NCBI GenBank assembly: GCA_028753945.1
Contig: JAPNXP010000009.1
Location: 4,526,001 to 4,590,000, forward strand
Source: Hexactinellida sp. DTS-2022
Taxonomy: Eukaryota; Porifera; Hexactinellida
Direction of reading: 5' to 3'
DNA: 64,000 nt
Shown here: positions 23,129-35,559 of the stretch, piece after piece
How positions within the stretch are numbered: the stretch's first letter is position 1
Layout: each line of letters starts with the position of its first letter
Notes under the pieces: model-generated
Databases searched by the model: none
The model's input: only the letters and a program-made list of their open reading frames with translations
Told to the model about the DNA's origin: nothing
Program-made: the position numbers and the translations under genes

Positions 23129-26100
23129 CGCCTAATAAAGGTATATAGGAATCATTAAGTATAATAAAATTACACAATTAATTAGAGCATCCATATAAGG
23201 TATCTCAATAATATTGTGTAGAATACTTACAACGAAATACAGTATTTGTGTGTATGTCTAGCACGCTCATTATCTGTAAAACTAGGATAAATATCTGGTG
23301 TCCATTCCATTACAGTCTCAATTATGTCTCTCTTCTACAGATATATAAATACAATGGATATAAGTTGTGTTTAACTAATCTAAAATTTTCTAATTTATAC
23401 TCGGTTAGACTTACAATTTTATCTTCTTTTTCACCATTCAAAAACTGAAATAAATAGGTGTTGGGAGTATAGATGTGTTGTTTGTTTAAGCTTCTGTACA
23501 ATTTCTCATGTAAAGGAGTCGCGAAGGTTCCTTGGAGAATATTCTGTCTTAGAATTTCCTAGAAATTCAAAAAAATGATGAAGTAATCATTATTGCCTGG
23601 AAGTTTATGAGATAACTGAAATTGACATCAATTGGAGAAGTAAATTATAAAATAACAATGACTTCTCAACAATAATTCAGGAATATAAAGAATTGAATCC
23701 TTACTTTGAAAGTAGTTAGATGTGAAAATATAGATACTGGTGTAAATCCATAGAGATTCAGGCAAGTCTAAAATTGAATATTTTCAATTAAATTGACACT
23801 AATTTCTAATTATGTATGATTTGATCAATAGTACCTGAGATGTGTCGACACCTATGCTCGAATCGAGGTTTACTTTCTTCTTAGTGTTTCTTACAAAATA
23901 AGGACGTGTGATATGGATTGGAATTTTCTTGTCTTTTTTGGCTCCTAATTCTGTCTGAGAAATAGTAACATGACTATCTGTTACTTTCGACACCGTGTAA
24001 GGCCCAATATATTTTGATTGCTTCTTCGTTTTGGGTAAGTGTTTGATCTTTTGGCATGTTAGTGTATATGATCTTATCATCCATCTTCAGAGAGGCACTA
24101 CAGATGTCATAATGATAATAAAATGTGAGTAAGAAAACATTGTTGAACTTATAATATAGCTAAACTAACCGTCCTTCGTTGACCTTCTTATCATACTGCA
24201 TCTTCTGTTTTATTTGTTCAAAGTTGATACTATCCATTGCTGATTGCTGTGTAGAAGTACGAGATTCATCAATACTAGTAACTTCTTCTTGGGGAATGTC
24301 AAGTGGTGGAGAAAAGATGTCTGATATTTCTTCAATATCATCGAGTGGAGGAATGAATTCGCTCATAATAGCATCGTCTATTGCAAAATCTTCTTCAGTG
24401 TTGCACTGCAGGTTGTTAATGGTCGATAGAAGATCTTAATGCCTGGACTCTCTTCCCCACATAACCTTGAATGGAGTTTGTCCATGGGACCTTTTAAAGG
24501 TAGAATTCATTGTTATTGCAGCAGCTTTTAGAAGATTTGTCCAATGATCCCCAGTCTGGATCTCCATTTTGTTCAGTTTACTAAAAAAGAACTTTCATAG
24601 TTAGTATATTATCCTAAATCATGCATTCGAAATGTTGTTATCATTTACTAGTTAACTAATAACACTACCTTTTGAGAATCTTATTGTGTGCTTCGACTAA
24701 ACCGTTAGCCATCGGGTGGTATGCACGAGTGCTACGATTTTCAACTCCTAATTTCCGGTGAAATTCCTGAAATATCTATGAATAATACAAGCAAAATTAC
24801 TATCGAATACGTACTAATATTATAAAAAATACATATTTAGCAATATGTCACTGATAATATTCGATTAGAATGTAGAAAAATGATTATGCAACTCACATTA
24901 CTTGTAAACTCCCTTCCTTGGTCGTGCTGAATAATATCGGGTAATCCCATATCGAGGTATATATCCTTAAGATTCTGGATTACTTCTTCTGATGTCTTCG
25001 ACTTGAGAGCGCGCACTGCAACGTATTTGCTCAGATAACAAACAGTGACTAAGATGTGTTTATATCCATCTTTGCTCTCAGAGAAATCGCATATAAGGTC
25101 CATCCCTATATGTTTCCACGTTTTAGATGGAGGTGGGATTGGTTGGAGCTTCTTTTGCGGTTGTGGTGGCAAGGCCGCTGTCATCTGACATGTATGACAA
25201 GTCCTTACCTTTAGTAACAAGAAAGTAATTATAATATGGCATTTTTTAATAATTTTGTATTAGTTACAGCATCGATATCTAATTACACCATTATATAAAA
25301 TTCGTAAATGGTTGATTAAAGTTAACTGAACATTATAAAAATAAATATAAAAAGAATTTGGGATCTTGCGAAATCATGTTAGTTGCTATTAGTCGTCAAA
25401 ATAAAATGGTTTACTAATTAGACAATCTAGAACTTAATAATTACGATTACAGCAAATGGATGATTCAACTCAAATGTTCCACTAACACTGCATTCTAATG
25501 CTATTTTGGGATGTACGTACATCAATTAGAATAGAAATATAATAGAACTCGATTAAGGCGTACCAGCCTTGGGAAACAAGACAAAGTACGTACTAACGGA
25601 AGGCATGTCTAAATCCGTATGCATAATCCACAGGTCGAAATGCTGACTTGTTGAATTGTGTAAATACGATGTAAAGGGTATACAGTCTTCAAACATACTC
25701 AACGATAATATAAAAGTATTTTAGTTGTCACGTACTCAGACAATCAAAACACTAACGAAGTTCTGCGGACAATTTTCTAAGAGTACATACTAGCAGAATT
25801 TAGTTGGGAATAGAAATTGGTACGTCTGATTCGAGTATGTACTGAATTGATAATTGCAATGCAATTTACCCAGTAATTGTAAAATAAATCAAATGAATAT
25901 ATCTACATAACATTACAAATTGATTTTAATTGAAAATAAATCGAACTAATAGTAGGTACTAGGTTAAGGGATAATTATATAATTATATAATCGTTAGGAA
26001 ATAGGGAAATTTTTCGTACAGAAGTCAAAGATTAGATTGGTTGAAGTTGCAAAATGAGGACCAGGGTGATCCAGTTGGCTATAATTTGAAAAGTAACTAC

Positions 26101-26841
26101 TTTTTCCTATTTTGAGTAGATAAGTTACCCTTATTTAATTAAGCAATTTTAATTCGAAAGACATCAAATACAAATTGTTCAAATAAATTTCATTATCATA
26201 TTAACTTACATAATCTCGAACGTCAATGTGCATGCCTGTCCATGTGTATCTTTGCTGAACTGAACGAAGAGTGGCGTGAATCCCTGGATGACCAACTTGG
26301 TCATGGAACCTTTGATAAATATCATCCAGCAGAGACTTCAATGGAACTTCCAAATCTGTTTCTGTACCTCCCAGTTTAACTCTCTAAGGAGAAGATTAAT
26401 TAAAACTATTAAATCAAATATAGTAGAACCTGCTAAGTAATAAGGACCAGGAAAGGACAGGGCAAAATGGCCGTTATAGACAAGTAACCGTTATGCAGTG
26501 GCTGTTAATTAAAGAGGATCTACTGTATTTTTAATTAATATATAAATAATGGGATTATTTATTAGTATAGCGAGTCATTTTTGGGGTTAAAAAAATCTCA
26601 CCTTGAATAGTGTGTCGGATTCTGCAATGAAATAGGAGGACAGTTTTCTTTTGTAATTCCATCTTGTTTGCCGTGAATCTTGTACTGTCTCAGGATATTT
26701 TTGTTCGCGAAGAAACTGAATAATTTCTTGATACTCTTCTGAATTCATTTGAAAATCAGAATAGAAATGATTGATTATTTGGTTTGGTTTGATTAGTTTG
26801 TTTGATTGATTGATTAATTGTGTTGTGATAGTTGTAGACAA
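22394..26841 (-). CDS. Ginger1 transposase: H2C2, integrase, GPY/F, OTU; many introns
   Basis: DDE integrase-type transposase read on the minus strand through canonical GT-AG introns. Exons supported by frame and splice sites: 26841-26602; 26383-26210 (FHDQVGHPGIH, first half of the H2C2 finger); 25208-24897 (TCHTC, second half, then integrase Asp in GMDLI and Asp in QHDQGREF); 24766-24669 (integrase Glu in GLVEAHNKIL); 24580-24170; 24084-23835 (GPY/F-type motif KYIGPYTV); 23767-23705; 23558-23415; 23345-about 23230; and the OTU exon 23128-22394. One in-frame TAA at about 24435 interrupts exon 5, and the last junction into the OTU exon does not keep frame with the sites I tried. The catalytic triad and zinc ligands are complete, so the copy is recently inactivated or the stop is allelic. 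The presence of OTU agrees with published descriptions of Ginger1. Confidence 0.8.
25541..25865. mobile_element. MITE-like repeat in a Ginger1 intron
   Basis: Starts TAGAACTCGATTAAGGCGTACC and contains GAATAGAAATTGGTACGTCT near its other end. The same two blocks frame the repeat at 47026-47660, so it is a family member, probably pogo/Tc1-like. It enlarges the intron 26209-25209. Confidence 0.6.
26421..26525. mobile_element. Small pogo-like MITE in a Ginger1 intron
   Basis: 105 bp with inverted ends TAGTAGAACCTGCTAAG and GAGGATCTACTG next to TA dinucleotides on both sides. It sits between the first two transposase exons. Confidence 0.55.
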
Positions 26842-26848
26842 GGAGAGT

Positions 26849-26995
26849 AATATAATTTACCTTATATAGTTGCCCTCAGAATACCACAGCGTCTCAAAAT
26901 ACCACAGTCTAATTTGTAATAGCACATCCATGGTGTATAGAGTGTATCATATAGGCGTCTCAAAATACCACAGCGTCTCAAAATACCACACAACA
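26849..26995 (-). repeat. Ginger1 right terminal inverted repeat
   Basis: Inverted partner of 18498-18645, lying just upstream of the transposase gene. It probably also contains or abuts the promoter, since the first recognisable exon starts within 10 bp of its inner edge. Confidence 0.9.
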
Positions 26996-27132
26996 GGTCT
27001 ATAGTGCTAATATTATACACTGAATGTGTTTCCAACCATAAATACAAAGTCAAGATTCTAGTAATTCAATAAATTCTAAATCTAGTAATTTGCTAATTCG
27101 TGTTCTGAGCCTAATTATTCTTGAAAATAATA

Positions 27133-28355
27133 AATGTCTTATTCTGAGCGTTCCGCAAAAAAACCTAAGATTGCCCAGCAGCTATTAAAACATTTTTTCC
27201 CAGCCCAAACATCGCTCACTTCTCCGGACTGAGATCCAGATTCTCAGTCCGCTGAATGCCAAAATGAATTTTTTACCCTCTCTCAGCCGGAATCTGCAGA
27301 ACCACAGCATATTACACTCCAACCTCCGATCCAAGTTTTTCATAAGGCTTGGCTTGCCGAAATTCCATGGCTACTTTACGATGAAAGTTTGGATTTGTGC
27401 TGGTGTTCTGTTTGTGTCTGGGGTTTGAATGCTAACATGTTACCAGCGAATGAGAATAAAGACAGGTTTGCAGAAAAAAGTTTTGTCACTGGATGGAAAA
27501 TTGGCACGGTGGTAGGTCGAATCTTCTGAGACATACAGGAGCTGATGCTGGCTCGCTTAAGTATAATGTGCATCATTACTTGGCAAGTGTCAAGCCTGCT
27601 CACGAGAACCAGCTAATAATTACACCCCAGGTCAGCAGCACGAAGAAACAGGAGATGCATAGGAATAGGATTGGCCTCGATGCTGTTATTTCTAGAATAC
27701 AACTCTTGGCTAGACAAGGAATGCAGCTACGAGGCCACTGTGAAGAAAAAGATACAGCAAACATCTGGCAAGAGGTTAAACATATTTCAAGTTTCAATGA
27801 AGATGTAAAATCCCACTTTAATGGATCTGGGTACAAGTTTATGTCTGTACCAATACAGAATGAATGCCTCAAGATGCTAGGTGACAGTCTACTGGATATC
27901 ATTGTTAAAAAGATCAAGAGGTCAGGTTGATTTATCATGGACGAGACTCAAGACATCTCAACCCTTGAGCAAGTTTGCATCTGTATTAGATATGTCGACG
28001 AGTCAGATCTTAGTGTACGGGAAGATTTTTTAGCATTTCATAACATAAATGGTGCATGGTGAGCTCTACGATATACTTATCAAGACGATAAAAAATCTCT
28101 TTCTTGAAATGCAGGATTGCCGAGGTCAGGCCTACGATGGAGCCTCAAATGTTTCTGGTCATGTCTCTGGTTTGCAGACATTAGTTAGGAGTCATTATCC
28201 AAAAGCCCTGTATTCCAACTGCGCTGGTCATAATCTTAATTTGGTGCTGAATGATGTTGCAAAGGAAGTTCGCCAGTGTTATCATATCGTGACGCTCGTA
28301 TGTAAGATCGGGGCATATGTGAAGAATTCAGCAAAAATGAAAAGTACATTTCGAT
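27133..28355 (+). pseudogene. hAT transposase (DUF4371/ZMYM1-like), N-terminal part
   Basis: It begins at ATG 27133 with a serine- and glutamine-rich leader. A TTF-type zinc finger region (CWCSVC and NWHGGRSNLLRHTGA) follows, then the RNase H fold with QDCRGQAYDGASNVSG and NCAGHNLNLVLND (about 28110-28260), typical of this hAT branch. Breaks: TGA at about 27229, a one-base frame change near 27490, a TGA after KKIKRSG (about 27928) and another frame change near 28050. The MULE insertion then cuts the gene at 28355; the C-terminal half continues at 38313. The protein would bind hAT ends as a dimer and cut DNA in the nucleus. Confidence 0.8.
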
Positions 28356-29289
28356 ACGAGTGTGAAGTTGGCGCAGTATTCAACTGAGCACAAATCAAAA
28401 TGAAAGTTGAGGCCCTTCCCATTATTGGATTTGGATAAAAATTACACATATTAAAGAGGAGATACGGACGTTTATGATTTTGGATTTAAGAAATATTTTT
28501 TATTTTTTTCTCTAAATATTTTTACATTATGAGTGAGCATTAAAAATTTATTAATTTTGACAACATTATTTGGAAATTGAATTTAAAACTTTGCATACAT
28601 CTTTGTGACTATGGGACGTTTCTTATGCCCAAATATTTAAAAGAAATATCAACATTCCTATGAGATATAGCTTGGCAAAGTTGAACATGTGTTTACTTCA
28701 GATTATATACTATTTCTTTTTTATCGAGTGAACAGCCAAGAGTTTAACACAATGCAATTGCTAGATTACAACCACCAGATTGTGTGTTTATGTCACAGCT
28801 TATATATAACAGCCACAACCAATTACAATTGGATGAAACCTGAAACGTAGACTAAATAAATATCACACACTATTCTTGTTGAAATTCCTTCTATAAAACA
28901 TTGCGAAGATTTACTAATATTATTATCAATTTATTTTGCTCCACTAACCAACAAATATTATATTCATTCCCTATTGAAACGATTAAGAGATCCAATGGAT
29001 AAAGATTATCAAGGTAAATTCGATTTTCAACTTTAATATCTATTTTAATATGGAGAATTCTATCTTTAATCAATTGTATGTATTCAATAGCTTTACCCAT
29101 CGATATAGCGATGTTTCTCGATTTTTGTAAAGCCAGAAACTTAAGCCCTGAAGCTTTAACAGCCAGCTATTCCGTCTCAAATTCGGTTTGGGGAAATTTA
29201 TCAGTACACATTTTCGGAAGGAATAGGGCAAATTTAAGGAAAAGTTTATACCTCAAATGGAAGAATAATTCCCATAACATTTACAATGA

Positions 29290-29999
29290 ATACAGGGGTA
29301 TTCGGCCTAGAACAAATTTGGCCTATGAGTAAATTCGGCATACCAGTGATTTCGGCATGAAAATGGGTGAATTCGGCATGAGTGAATTCGGCCTGAAGAA
29401 ATTAGTGGCCCGTGTTGGTAAACCGGTGCTTTAAATTGAGTAGTATGGTGTCTAGAGAGAAAACCCCACTCGTCTAGGGTGTGTCTGATCTATGGGAGGG
29501 TAAAGTGCCATAAAAGATGTTTGTAAAGCGAGTTTAATTCTGGTAAAAGTGCCATGCAATTGATTACAGTACTATGGATCACAAAGTAATAGCCAAGTCC
29601 CTCTAAATGGCGTAATTTGTATGTTTCTTGGGGAAAACCCGTAGCCGGTAGCGTCTAGGAAGTCCCAGTGACTTGTTTTCATATCGAGGGAGACCCGAGC
29701 CCGTTAATTGTGTTAGGAATTCCCCCAGTAACGCACCAAAAACACTGGTTTGCGAATGTTTTCCCGTATTGGTAAAACCGGCACTTTAAATTGAGTAGTA
29801 TGGTGTCTAGTGTGCTCCAAAGACACAGTAACTAAGCGATTAATAGAATACTACTATAATTTTTTTGACAATTAAAATAACTGGAAATCTGTTTGAAAAT
29901 ACCGTAGGCCGAATTCACTCACAGGCCGAGTTAGCCTAAATACTGTAGGTCGAATTCACCTAGGCCGAATTCACCGGTGTGCCGAAACGCCCGGTTACC
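29290..29999. mobile_element. Non-autonomous MULE-type insertion
   Basis: Flanked by a 10-bp duplication TTTACAATGA (29280-29289, 30000-30009). Excision restores the MULE reading frame. The ends carry many AGGCCGAATTCAC/TTCGGC units. A 45-bp unit with GGTGCTTTAAATTGAGTAGT and ATGGTGTCTAG occurs twice (29407 and 29768). No coding capacity. The 9-10-bp duplication suggests a Mutator-type MITE. Confidence 0.75.
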
Positions 30000-30794
30000 T
30001 TTACAATGAGGTCAAAGAGTATGATCTCAATTCAACTGTTTCCAACAATTTCCAGGTACGTATTGGCTTAGATTTACTTTCCATTGAATGTAGAACTTCC
30101 TTAATAAAGGAAACTATACTGAGAGATATTAGTGCTAGATTACAAGGAGATAGCTTAACTAACAATTTACCAACCATGCAATTTGATTTAGCAAAATTTA
30201 TCTGCTCTTCTGTTTCCTCTGAATTAAAATTATATGATAAATTCAAAAATAAATACTCAAAGATTCCCCTAGATTGTTACAATAACCTAGGACAGCCATT
30301 AATTCACTCATTTATTAACTATGAATCAATATTATGGCTCGATGGCTATAATTTTTAAGGGCCGAAAGTTATTCCTGGGTTCTTACAGTTTTTTGAACTT
30401 AGTCAATTTGAAGCATGTAAAGGATTTGAAGATTCGTTCAAGTTTACTGATAATCTCATTGAACAATGTCCGTTAATACTCGTATGGTTAGCATCCGCAC
30501 CAGAGCTATTTAGTGACTTAAGTAATATATCAATAAATAACTTATTCAACAAAAATTATGTACTATTAACTAGTAAAATGCTAACAGATTTTGTTGTTTG
30601 GGTAGAGAAGTTAAACATTGATTTTGAATAAAATGGTATTGAGGTTTTGGAATCAATTTACACAGTTTATAACAGTAGACTAGAAAATAAGGCACAAAAT
30701 TTAGCTTTAGAGGCAGCAGATGAAGTCGGTCAGGAACTTCTTTAATATAGGGACTGTAAACTTTGTTTTACGGTAAAATTAGCGTAGGCCTAAA

Positions 30795-31330
30795 CAGGGC
30801 TGGGGTAATAGTAATATGTAATAGTAATTGTATTAGCAACGATTACATTTTAGAAGTAATAGTAATAGTAATAAGTAATAGTGTTTCAAATAGGATGTAA
30901 TAGTAATAGTAATAGTAATAGAACCTATTGTAATAGGATTTATCCATTACAATTCTATAACTTCGGACTGGCTTATTTGATTTTTCGTGAAGAAATAGGA
31001 AGTTGTTAAAATGAATTTAAGGCAAGATGATTATCGTTTTGAATTTGTCACCTTATTGAAATTAGTTGTTTGCTTAGGTTAGATAATATGTTTTGTTTGT
31101 GTGGGATAATCAATTAAAATAAATAAATTTCAGACATTCTTAATCATTGCAGAGTCTTAGTAAATGTAAGGTAATTGTAATTGTAATATTAAAAGTAATA
31201 GTAAAGTAATAGTAATAGTAATATATTACATATTATAATAATGTAATTGTAATAGTAATGGTAATAGGAAGAAATATATGTAATAGTAATAGTATTATAT
31301 TACATTTTAGAGTAATTGACCCCAGGCCTG
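30795..31330. mobile_element. hAT MITE filled with TAATAG repeats
   Basis: Ends CAGGGCTGGGGTAATAG and GACCCCAGGCCTG with the perfect 8-bp duplication GGCCTAAA (30787-30794, 31331-31338). The flanks of the interior are arrays of TAATAG/GTAATA units; the centre is unique AT-rich sequence. It is the innermost layer of the nest. Confidence 0.88.
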
Positions 31331-31863
31331 GGCCTAAAACAGTATTGTTACTTATTGATATCCCGTAATCCGCTAATGCTAGACACAGGAAATGTATTAT
31401 TGTCGTATAGGAAGTCATATTCTGGGAGTCCAACGGTCATATTGGTTTATCGAAAATGTTTGTGGAATATAAGTTATGCGATTTTCACACCCTTCCATAT
31501 ATGGAAATATTGTTAAAATCTCGAGATTACTTAACTTTATACATATGAAATGTATCATTTTCGTACAGGAAATCATATTTTGGGAGTCCAACGGTCATAT
31601 TGGTTTATCGAAAATATTTGTGGAATGTAAGTTATGCGATATTCACACCTTTCCATATATGGTAATATTGTTAAAATCTCGAGATTAGTTAACTTTATCC
31701 ATATGAAATATATTATTAGCGAATGGGAAATGGGAATTCATATTTGGGGACTCAGTAGATCACATTGATTTACCTAGGCGTTGCCTTAGCCTATATTATT
31801 ATTTGGCACTCTCCACAGGAGGATTGCCCCTACCCTGTTTTGTAGTTTAGCTAATTCTAATAA

Positions 31864-31945
31864 CAAGGCTGGATTCGGTTAACCGGTTAACCGTTGCTGA
31901 CATCGGTTAATGGTTAGAGATTTTATTAACCAGTTAGCCGGTCTG
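31864..31945. mobile_element. Fossil hAT MITE made of GGTTAACC units
   Basis: CAAGGCTGGATTCGG to AGCCGGTCTG, filled with GGTTAACCGG-type words. The flanks TCTAATAA and TTGAATAA match at six of eight positions. Also present in the second copy at 52283-52340, so it inserted before that family was copied. Confidence 0.5.
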
Positions 31946-32716
31946 TTGAATAACAGCAGAGTTATTGGGAAATTAATGTATAAAGTATTAATTTTTTTGA
32001 ATTTTATCAGAATATGTAGTCCTAAATCCATTTCTCATCACCACTTAATAAATTTTATTGGACAACAATGATTTAAATATAGATTTGAAAGAAACTTATC
32101 AAGATTTTTTAATAAACAACATAATTACAGATATCTGATAGGTAAGAATTAGCTGAACTACAAAACAGGGTAGGGGCAATCCTCCTGTGGAGAGTGCCAA
32201 ATAATAATATAGGCTAAGGCAACGCCTAGGTAAATCAATGTGATCTACTGAGTCCCCAAATATGAATTCCCATTTCCCATTCGCCAATAATAAATTTCAT
32301 AGGATAAAGTTAACTAATCTCGAGATTTTAACAATATTACCATATATGGAAAGGTGTGAATATCGCATAACTTACATTCCACAAATATTTTCGATAAACC
32401 AATATGACCGTTGGACTCCCAAAATATGATTTCCTGTACGAAAATGATACATTTCATATGTATAAAGTTAAGTAATCTCGAGATTTTAACAATATTTCCA
32501 TATATGGAAGGGTGTGAAAATCGCATAACTTATATTCCACAAATATTTTCGATAAACCAATATGACCGTTGGACTCCCAGAATATGACTTCCTACACGAC
32601 AATAATACATTTCCTGTGTCTAGCATTAGCGGATTACGGGATATCAATAAGTAACAATACTGTTTTAGGCCTACGCTAATTTTACCGTAAAACGAAGTTT
32701 ACAGTCCCTATATTAA

Positions 32717-33437
32717 GGTTAAATTACCCCACGTGAATGAAAGTTCTTGTATTAATCTGTAATTGTGAGAAATATATACCTATACGATACAAATCAATAA
32801 ACCAAAAAGAAAATGTCCCTATCTATTATACTTTTTATTTTTTGTCGGTTTCAAAATTTGGCTAATACAAATCTCCCATAGGGCGATTTCCAAAAGTGGT
32901 GGTCGAAATTATGCGGTAATTTGGCAATGCAATTATCAATGTTTGTCATCAGAATCAATATTTTTAAGATTATAAGCATACGGAGTATGTAGACGGTTTA
33001 CATTTTTGAATTATGACTTGGAATTTTTTTTATCAAGCATTTTATCAAATTTCGCAAGAAAAGATGACCTTTTTATTCATTTTTTGGTTTCAAAAGGTCG
33101 CAATATTTTTTATTTAGATCTTATCAAAATTCTAAACCACTCACCAACCGCCCATAACGATTATCTTTCTGATAGATCACACAGTACAGGTCTTTAGCAA
33201 ATAATGATCTTGCAAACTACACAGTTATCAGGTGGAGTCTGAAAAAATCCCCCTATGGGACTTTTGTATTAGCATAATACTGCAAGCCCAATAATTTCGA
33301 ATTTATAGAAGATAATTAGATTTCGTTTTCAGTTTCGATATAGCTATAATCTCTTCCATCATATATGTGAAATTCAAACTCCCACCTTCAAAACTAAATT
33401 CATGTGTTTTTTTGGGTGAATCTGCCGTAATTTAACC
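32717..33437. mobile_element. TTAA-flanked MITE, possibly piggyBac-like
   Basis: Flanked by TTAA on both sides (32713-32716, 33438-33441) with inverted ends GGTTAAATTAC. The related copy at 53297-53316 reads CCCTATATTAAAGAAG without the insert, so the insertion and the single-TTAA empty site are both seen. TTAA targeting is typical of piggyBac, but the ends are not the usual CCC form. Confidence 0.7.
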
Positions 33438-35559
33438 TTAAAGAAGTCCCTGAGTCGGTGAAATTGAAAATAGTGATAGTGGTCATATAGAATGTCCAAT
33501 TTCTAGAGCAAACGGAAACAGCACTTATGATGCAATTTATTTTCAAACATTTGGCGAGTTTTATCTAGATAGGGTTGCATGGAATGCTATAAGTTATTTA
33601 GATTAGGATGATATAGATCATATGAAAACAGGTTGGACTAATGTAATAGCTGAAAAGTTCTCTAAAATAAATTCGATTTGCGTACTGAAGTTTAAACTTT
33701 TTTGGTTTAAGAAAAGGGATAGTAGGAAATTGAACTCTCATTTTTTTCAAGCTTGGGCTGTGTGTAAGTTTTCTAACTGCTGCTCAGTTACCTTTTCAAT
33801 TAATAATGATATTGCCTCATTTGCTGATGATATAATAGCTGTGCACTATAAATGTAACGGTGAACTTTCATCTGAACACAAAGATGGTAAAACCATCCAT
33901 ACACGTCACATCACTTCGAAAAAAAGGGAAACATGGGTGCAAAATTGATTCAAAACGCAGCAGGTAACATACCGTATTTCATCAGCAGTTTAGAAATGAG
34001 AATAATGTAGAGGCATTCAATAGAGGGAATTTCACTAATTTAATATCACAGCAAACTTTAAGACGAATTAAGTCAGACGTTAAATCTAGAGAGAGATTTT
34101 CCAATGATGATTCTGTGGATATTTGGGAAACTCAACAGTATTTCGTTCGGTATTACCAGATAATCTGATACCTGGTTATGTCCAATATATTGCACAAGAT
34201 CCATTTATAATCCATTTATATACAAAAAAGCAGATTGAAATATTCAAATTATTCAAAAATGACAACACCGTTATTAATATAGATGCAACTGGTTCCATTA
34301 TTAAAAGGCCACCAATGTGTAAAAAGTCGATCAATTACTATGCTCTTACACTACAACACCCTGTATACTGCACTAGTCCTCTTCCTGTTGCAGAAATGAT
34401 CAGTAGTGATCATGGAACTGCAGAGATGACCCATTTTTTGAATAAATGGGTATTAACTTGTAAGACAGTTCTACATAAGGGTTTAAATATAGACCAAATT
34501 GAAATGGATTATAGTTGGGCCATAATGCACAGCACATGTTTAGCATTTAATAAGCTGAGTATAGCACTATATTTGTATAAATGTTGGGATATTGTAAGCG
34601 ACAAAACTAGCACCAAATTAACCATTCCAACTGTTATGCATCTCTGTTCGGCACATATTATGCATCAAATAAGCTACAAATTGGATAAGAAGTATAAAAT
34701 AGAAAAAAGGTAAAATGCTTAGTGCTACATGCATTTGGTGCTATGGTAAAAAGTAGCAATATGGAAGAAATAAATCTTATTTTGAATCTTTGTGTATTGT
34801 TCTGAACACTGAATTAATGTTGCCTCGGGTTACTAAGAGCTTATTAGACTTAGAAGAATTAGTTAAGGGAGATCTCAAAATTTATAGTTCAGAATGCTAT
34901 TTTATTGATGATTACCCTGAAAATATTGAAAGTGATACTTATAGAAAAACGTCTCCTTTTGGTAAATACTTTGAAGAATTGTACTTAAAAGCCACCTTCA
35001 AATTTCTAGGACATACTTGCAAATGATAAAAATGTATGCTATTATCCCAAATACTTGAATATTTGTTAACTTAATATATGCCATTGCTTCTTCTTTGGAG
35101 TGGGATTATACTAAGCAAAGTAAAAGTCAATGCTGTTTCAACTGATATCAATGCACAAATTGAGAATTAGTTTAAAATAGTAAAACACTCCATATTTAAA
35201 TCTCAGGTTAATATCAGAGTTGGTGATTTTGTACGTCACATTTTTGGACATATAGAAGATAGATTGGCTTCCTTTAAATTTGCATTTCAATCCATGGCTC
35301 ATAGAGTATTTAAGGCTAAGAAAAAAGTTAGAGAGGTTAGTAACGAGGAAGAATCTATAGAAATTTGGCGAAGGAGGAAAAATAAGAAAAATAGTTACAT
35401 TAATCCGAACAAAAGTAAAGTAGCTAAAGTATTTGAGAAATTACAGGATTCAAATTTTGAGATCTCCAGAATAAGGAATCCTTTAATTCCGAGACCAAAG
35501 AGAGTTAAGTTGGAAGAACCACTACCGATAAAAGCAAAGGAGATTGAGATTATAATGAT

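Larger units (their letters stand above)
18498..26995 (-). mobile_element. Ginger1 DNA transposon with OTU domain
   Basis: The 8.5-kb element is flanked by the duplication GGTC (18494-18497, 26996-26999). Inverted repeats of about 148 bp begin TGTTGTGTGG. Ginger elements are known for TGT starts, 4-bp duplications and a Gypsy-like integrase, and both structure and coding content fit. Each terminal repeat contains four copies of CTGTGGTATTTTGAGACG or a close variant, probably transposase binding sites; a single diverged copy lies at 19648. The terminal repeats are nearly identical to each other, so the insertion is young compared with the hAT host. Confidence 0.9.
30731..33452. mobile_element. 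Palindromic hAT-like element nested in the MULE
   Basis: Ends CAGGAACTTCTTTAATATAGG and the complement ending AAAGAAGTCCCTG, flanked by AGTCGGT (30724-30730, 33453-33459; seven matching bases). Apart from inserts, the arms are inverted copies of each other (31339-31855 against 32130-32716), giving a foldback of about 580 bp per arm. A partial second copy lies at 52280-53316. No coding capacity. Excision restores the MULE frame. Confidence 0.75.
29060..35030 (+). pseudogene. MULE transposase, split by two insertions and eroded
   Basis: The N-terminal part has FCKARNLSPEALTASY (about 29110). The frame runs through the excised 29290-29999 insert (HNIYNE joins VKEYDL) to about 30730, and through the excised 30731-33452 insert (ADEVG joins EIENSD), with in-frame stops at about 30358, 30629 and 33605. 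The catalytic part follows: NIDATG (first Asp, about 34270), ISSDHGTAEM, MDYSWA (second Asp, about 34505) and LCSAHIMH, the C-x2-H of MULE transposases. Frame changes lie near 33950 and 34120, and a stop after KIEKR at about 34711. A basic C-terminal region reaches 35569. Recoding across both excision points is good proof of the insertion limits. Confidence 0.75.

Noticed and set aside
24669..25208. Gypsy-type LTR retrotransposon suggested by the integrase
   Set aside because: No reverse transcriptase, protease, gag or LTR nearby; a 4-bp duplication, TGT-type inverted repeats and introns identify Ginger1.
31476..32526. Identical 70-residue frames at 31476 (+) and 32314 (-) as a duplicated gene
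   Set aside because: They are the two arms of a palindromic element; identity follows from the inverted repeat, not from coding.
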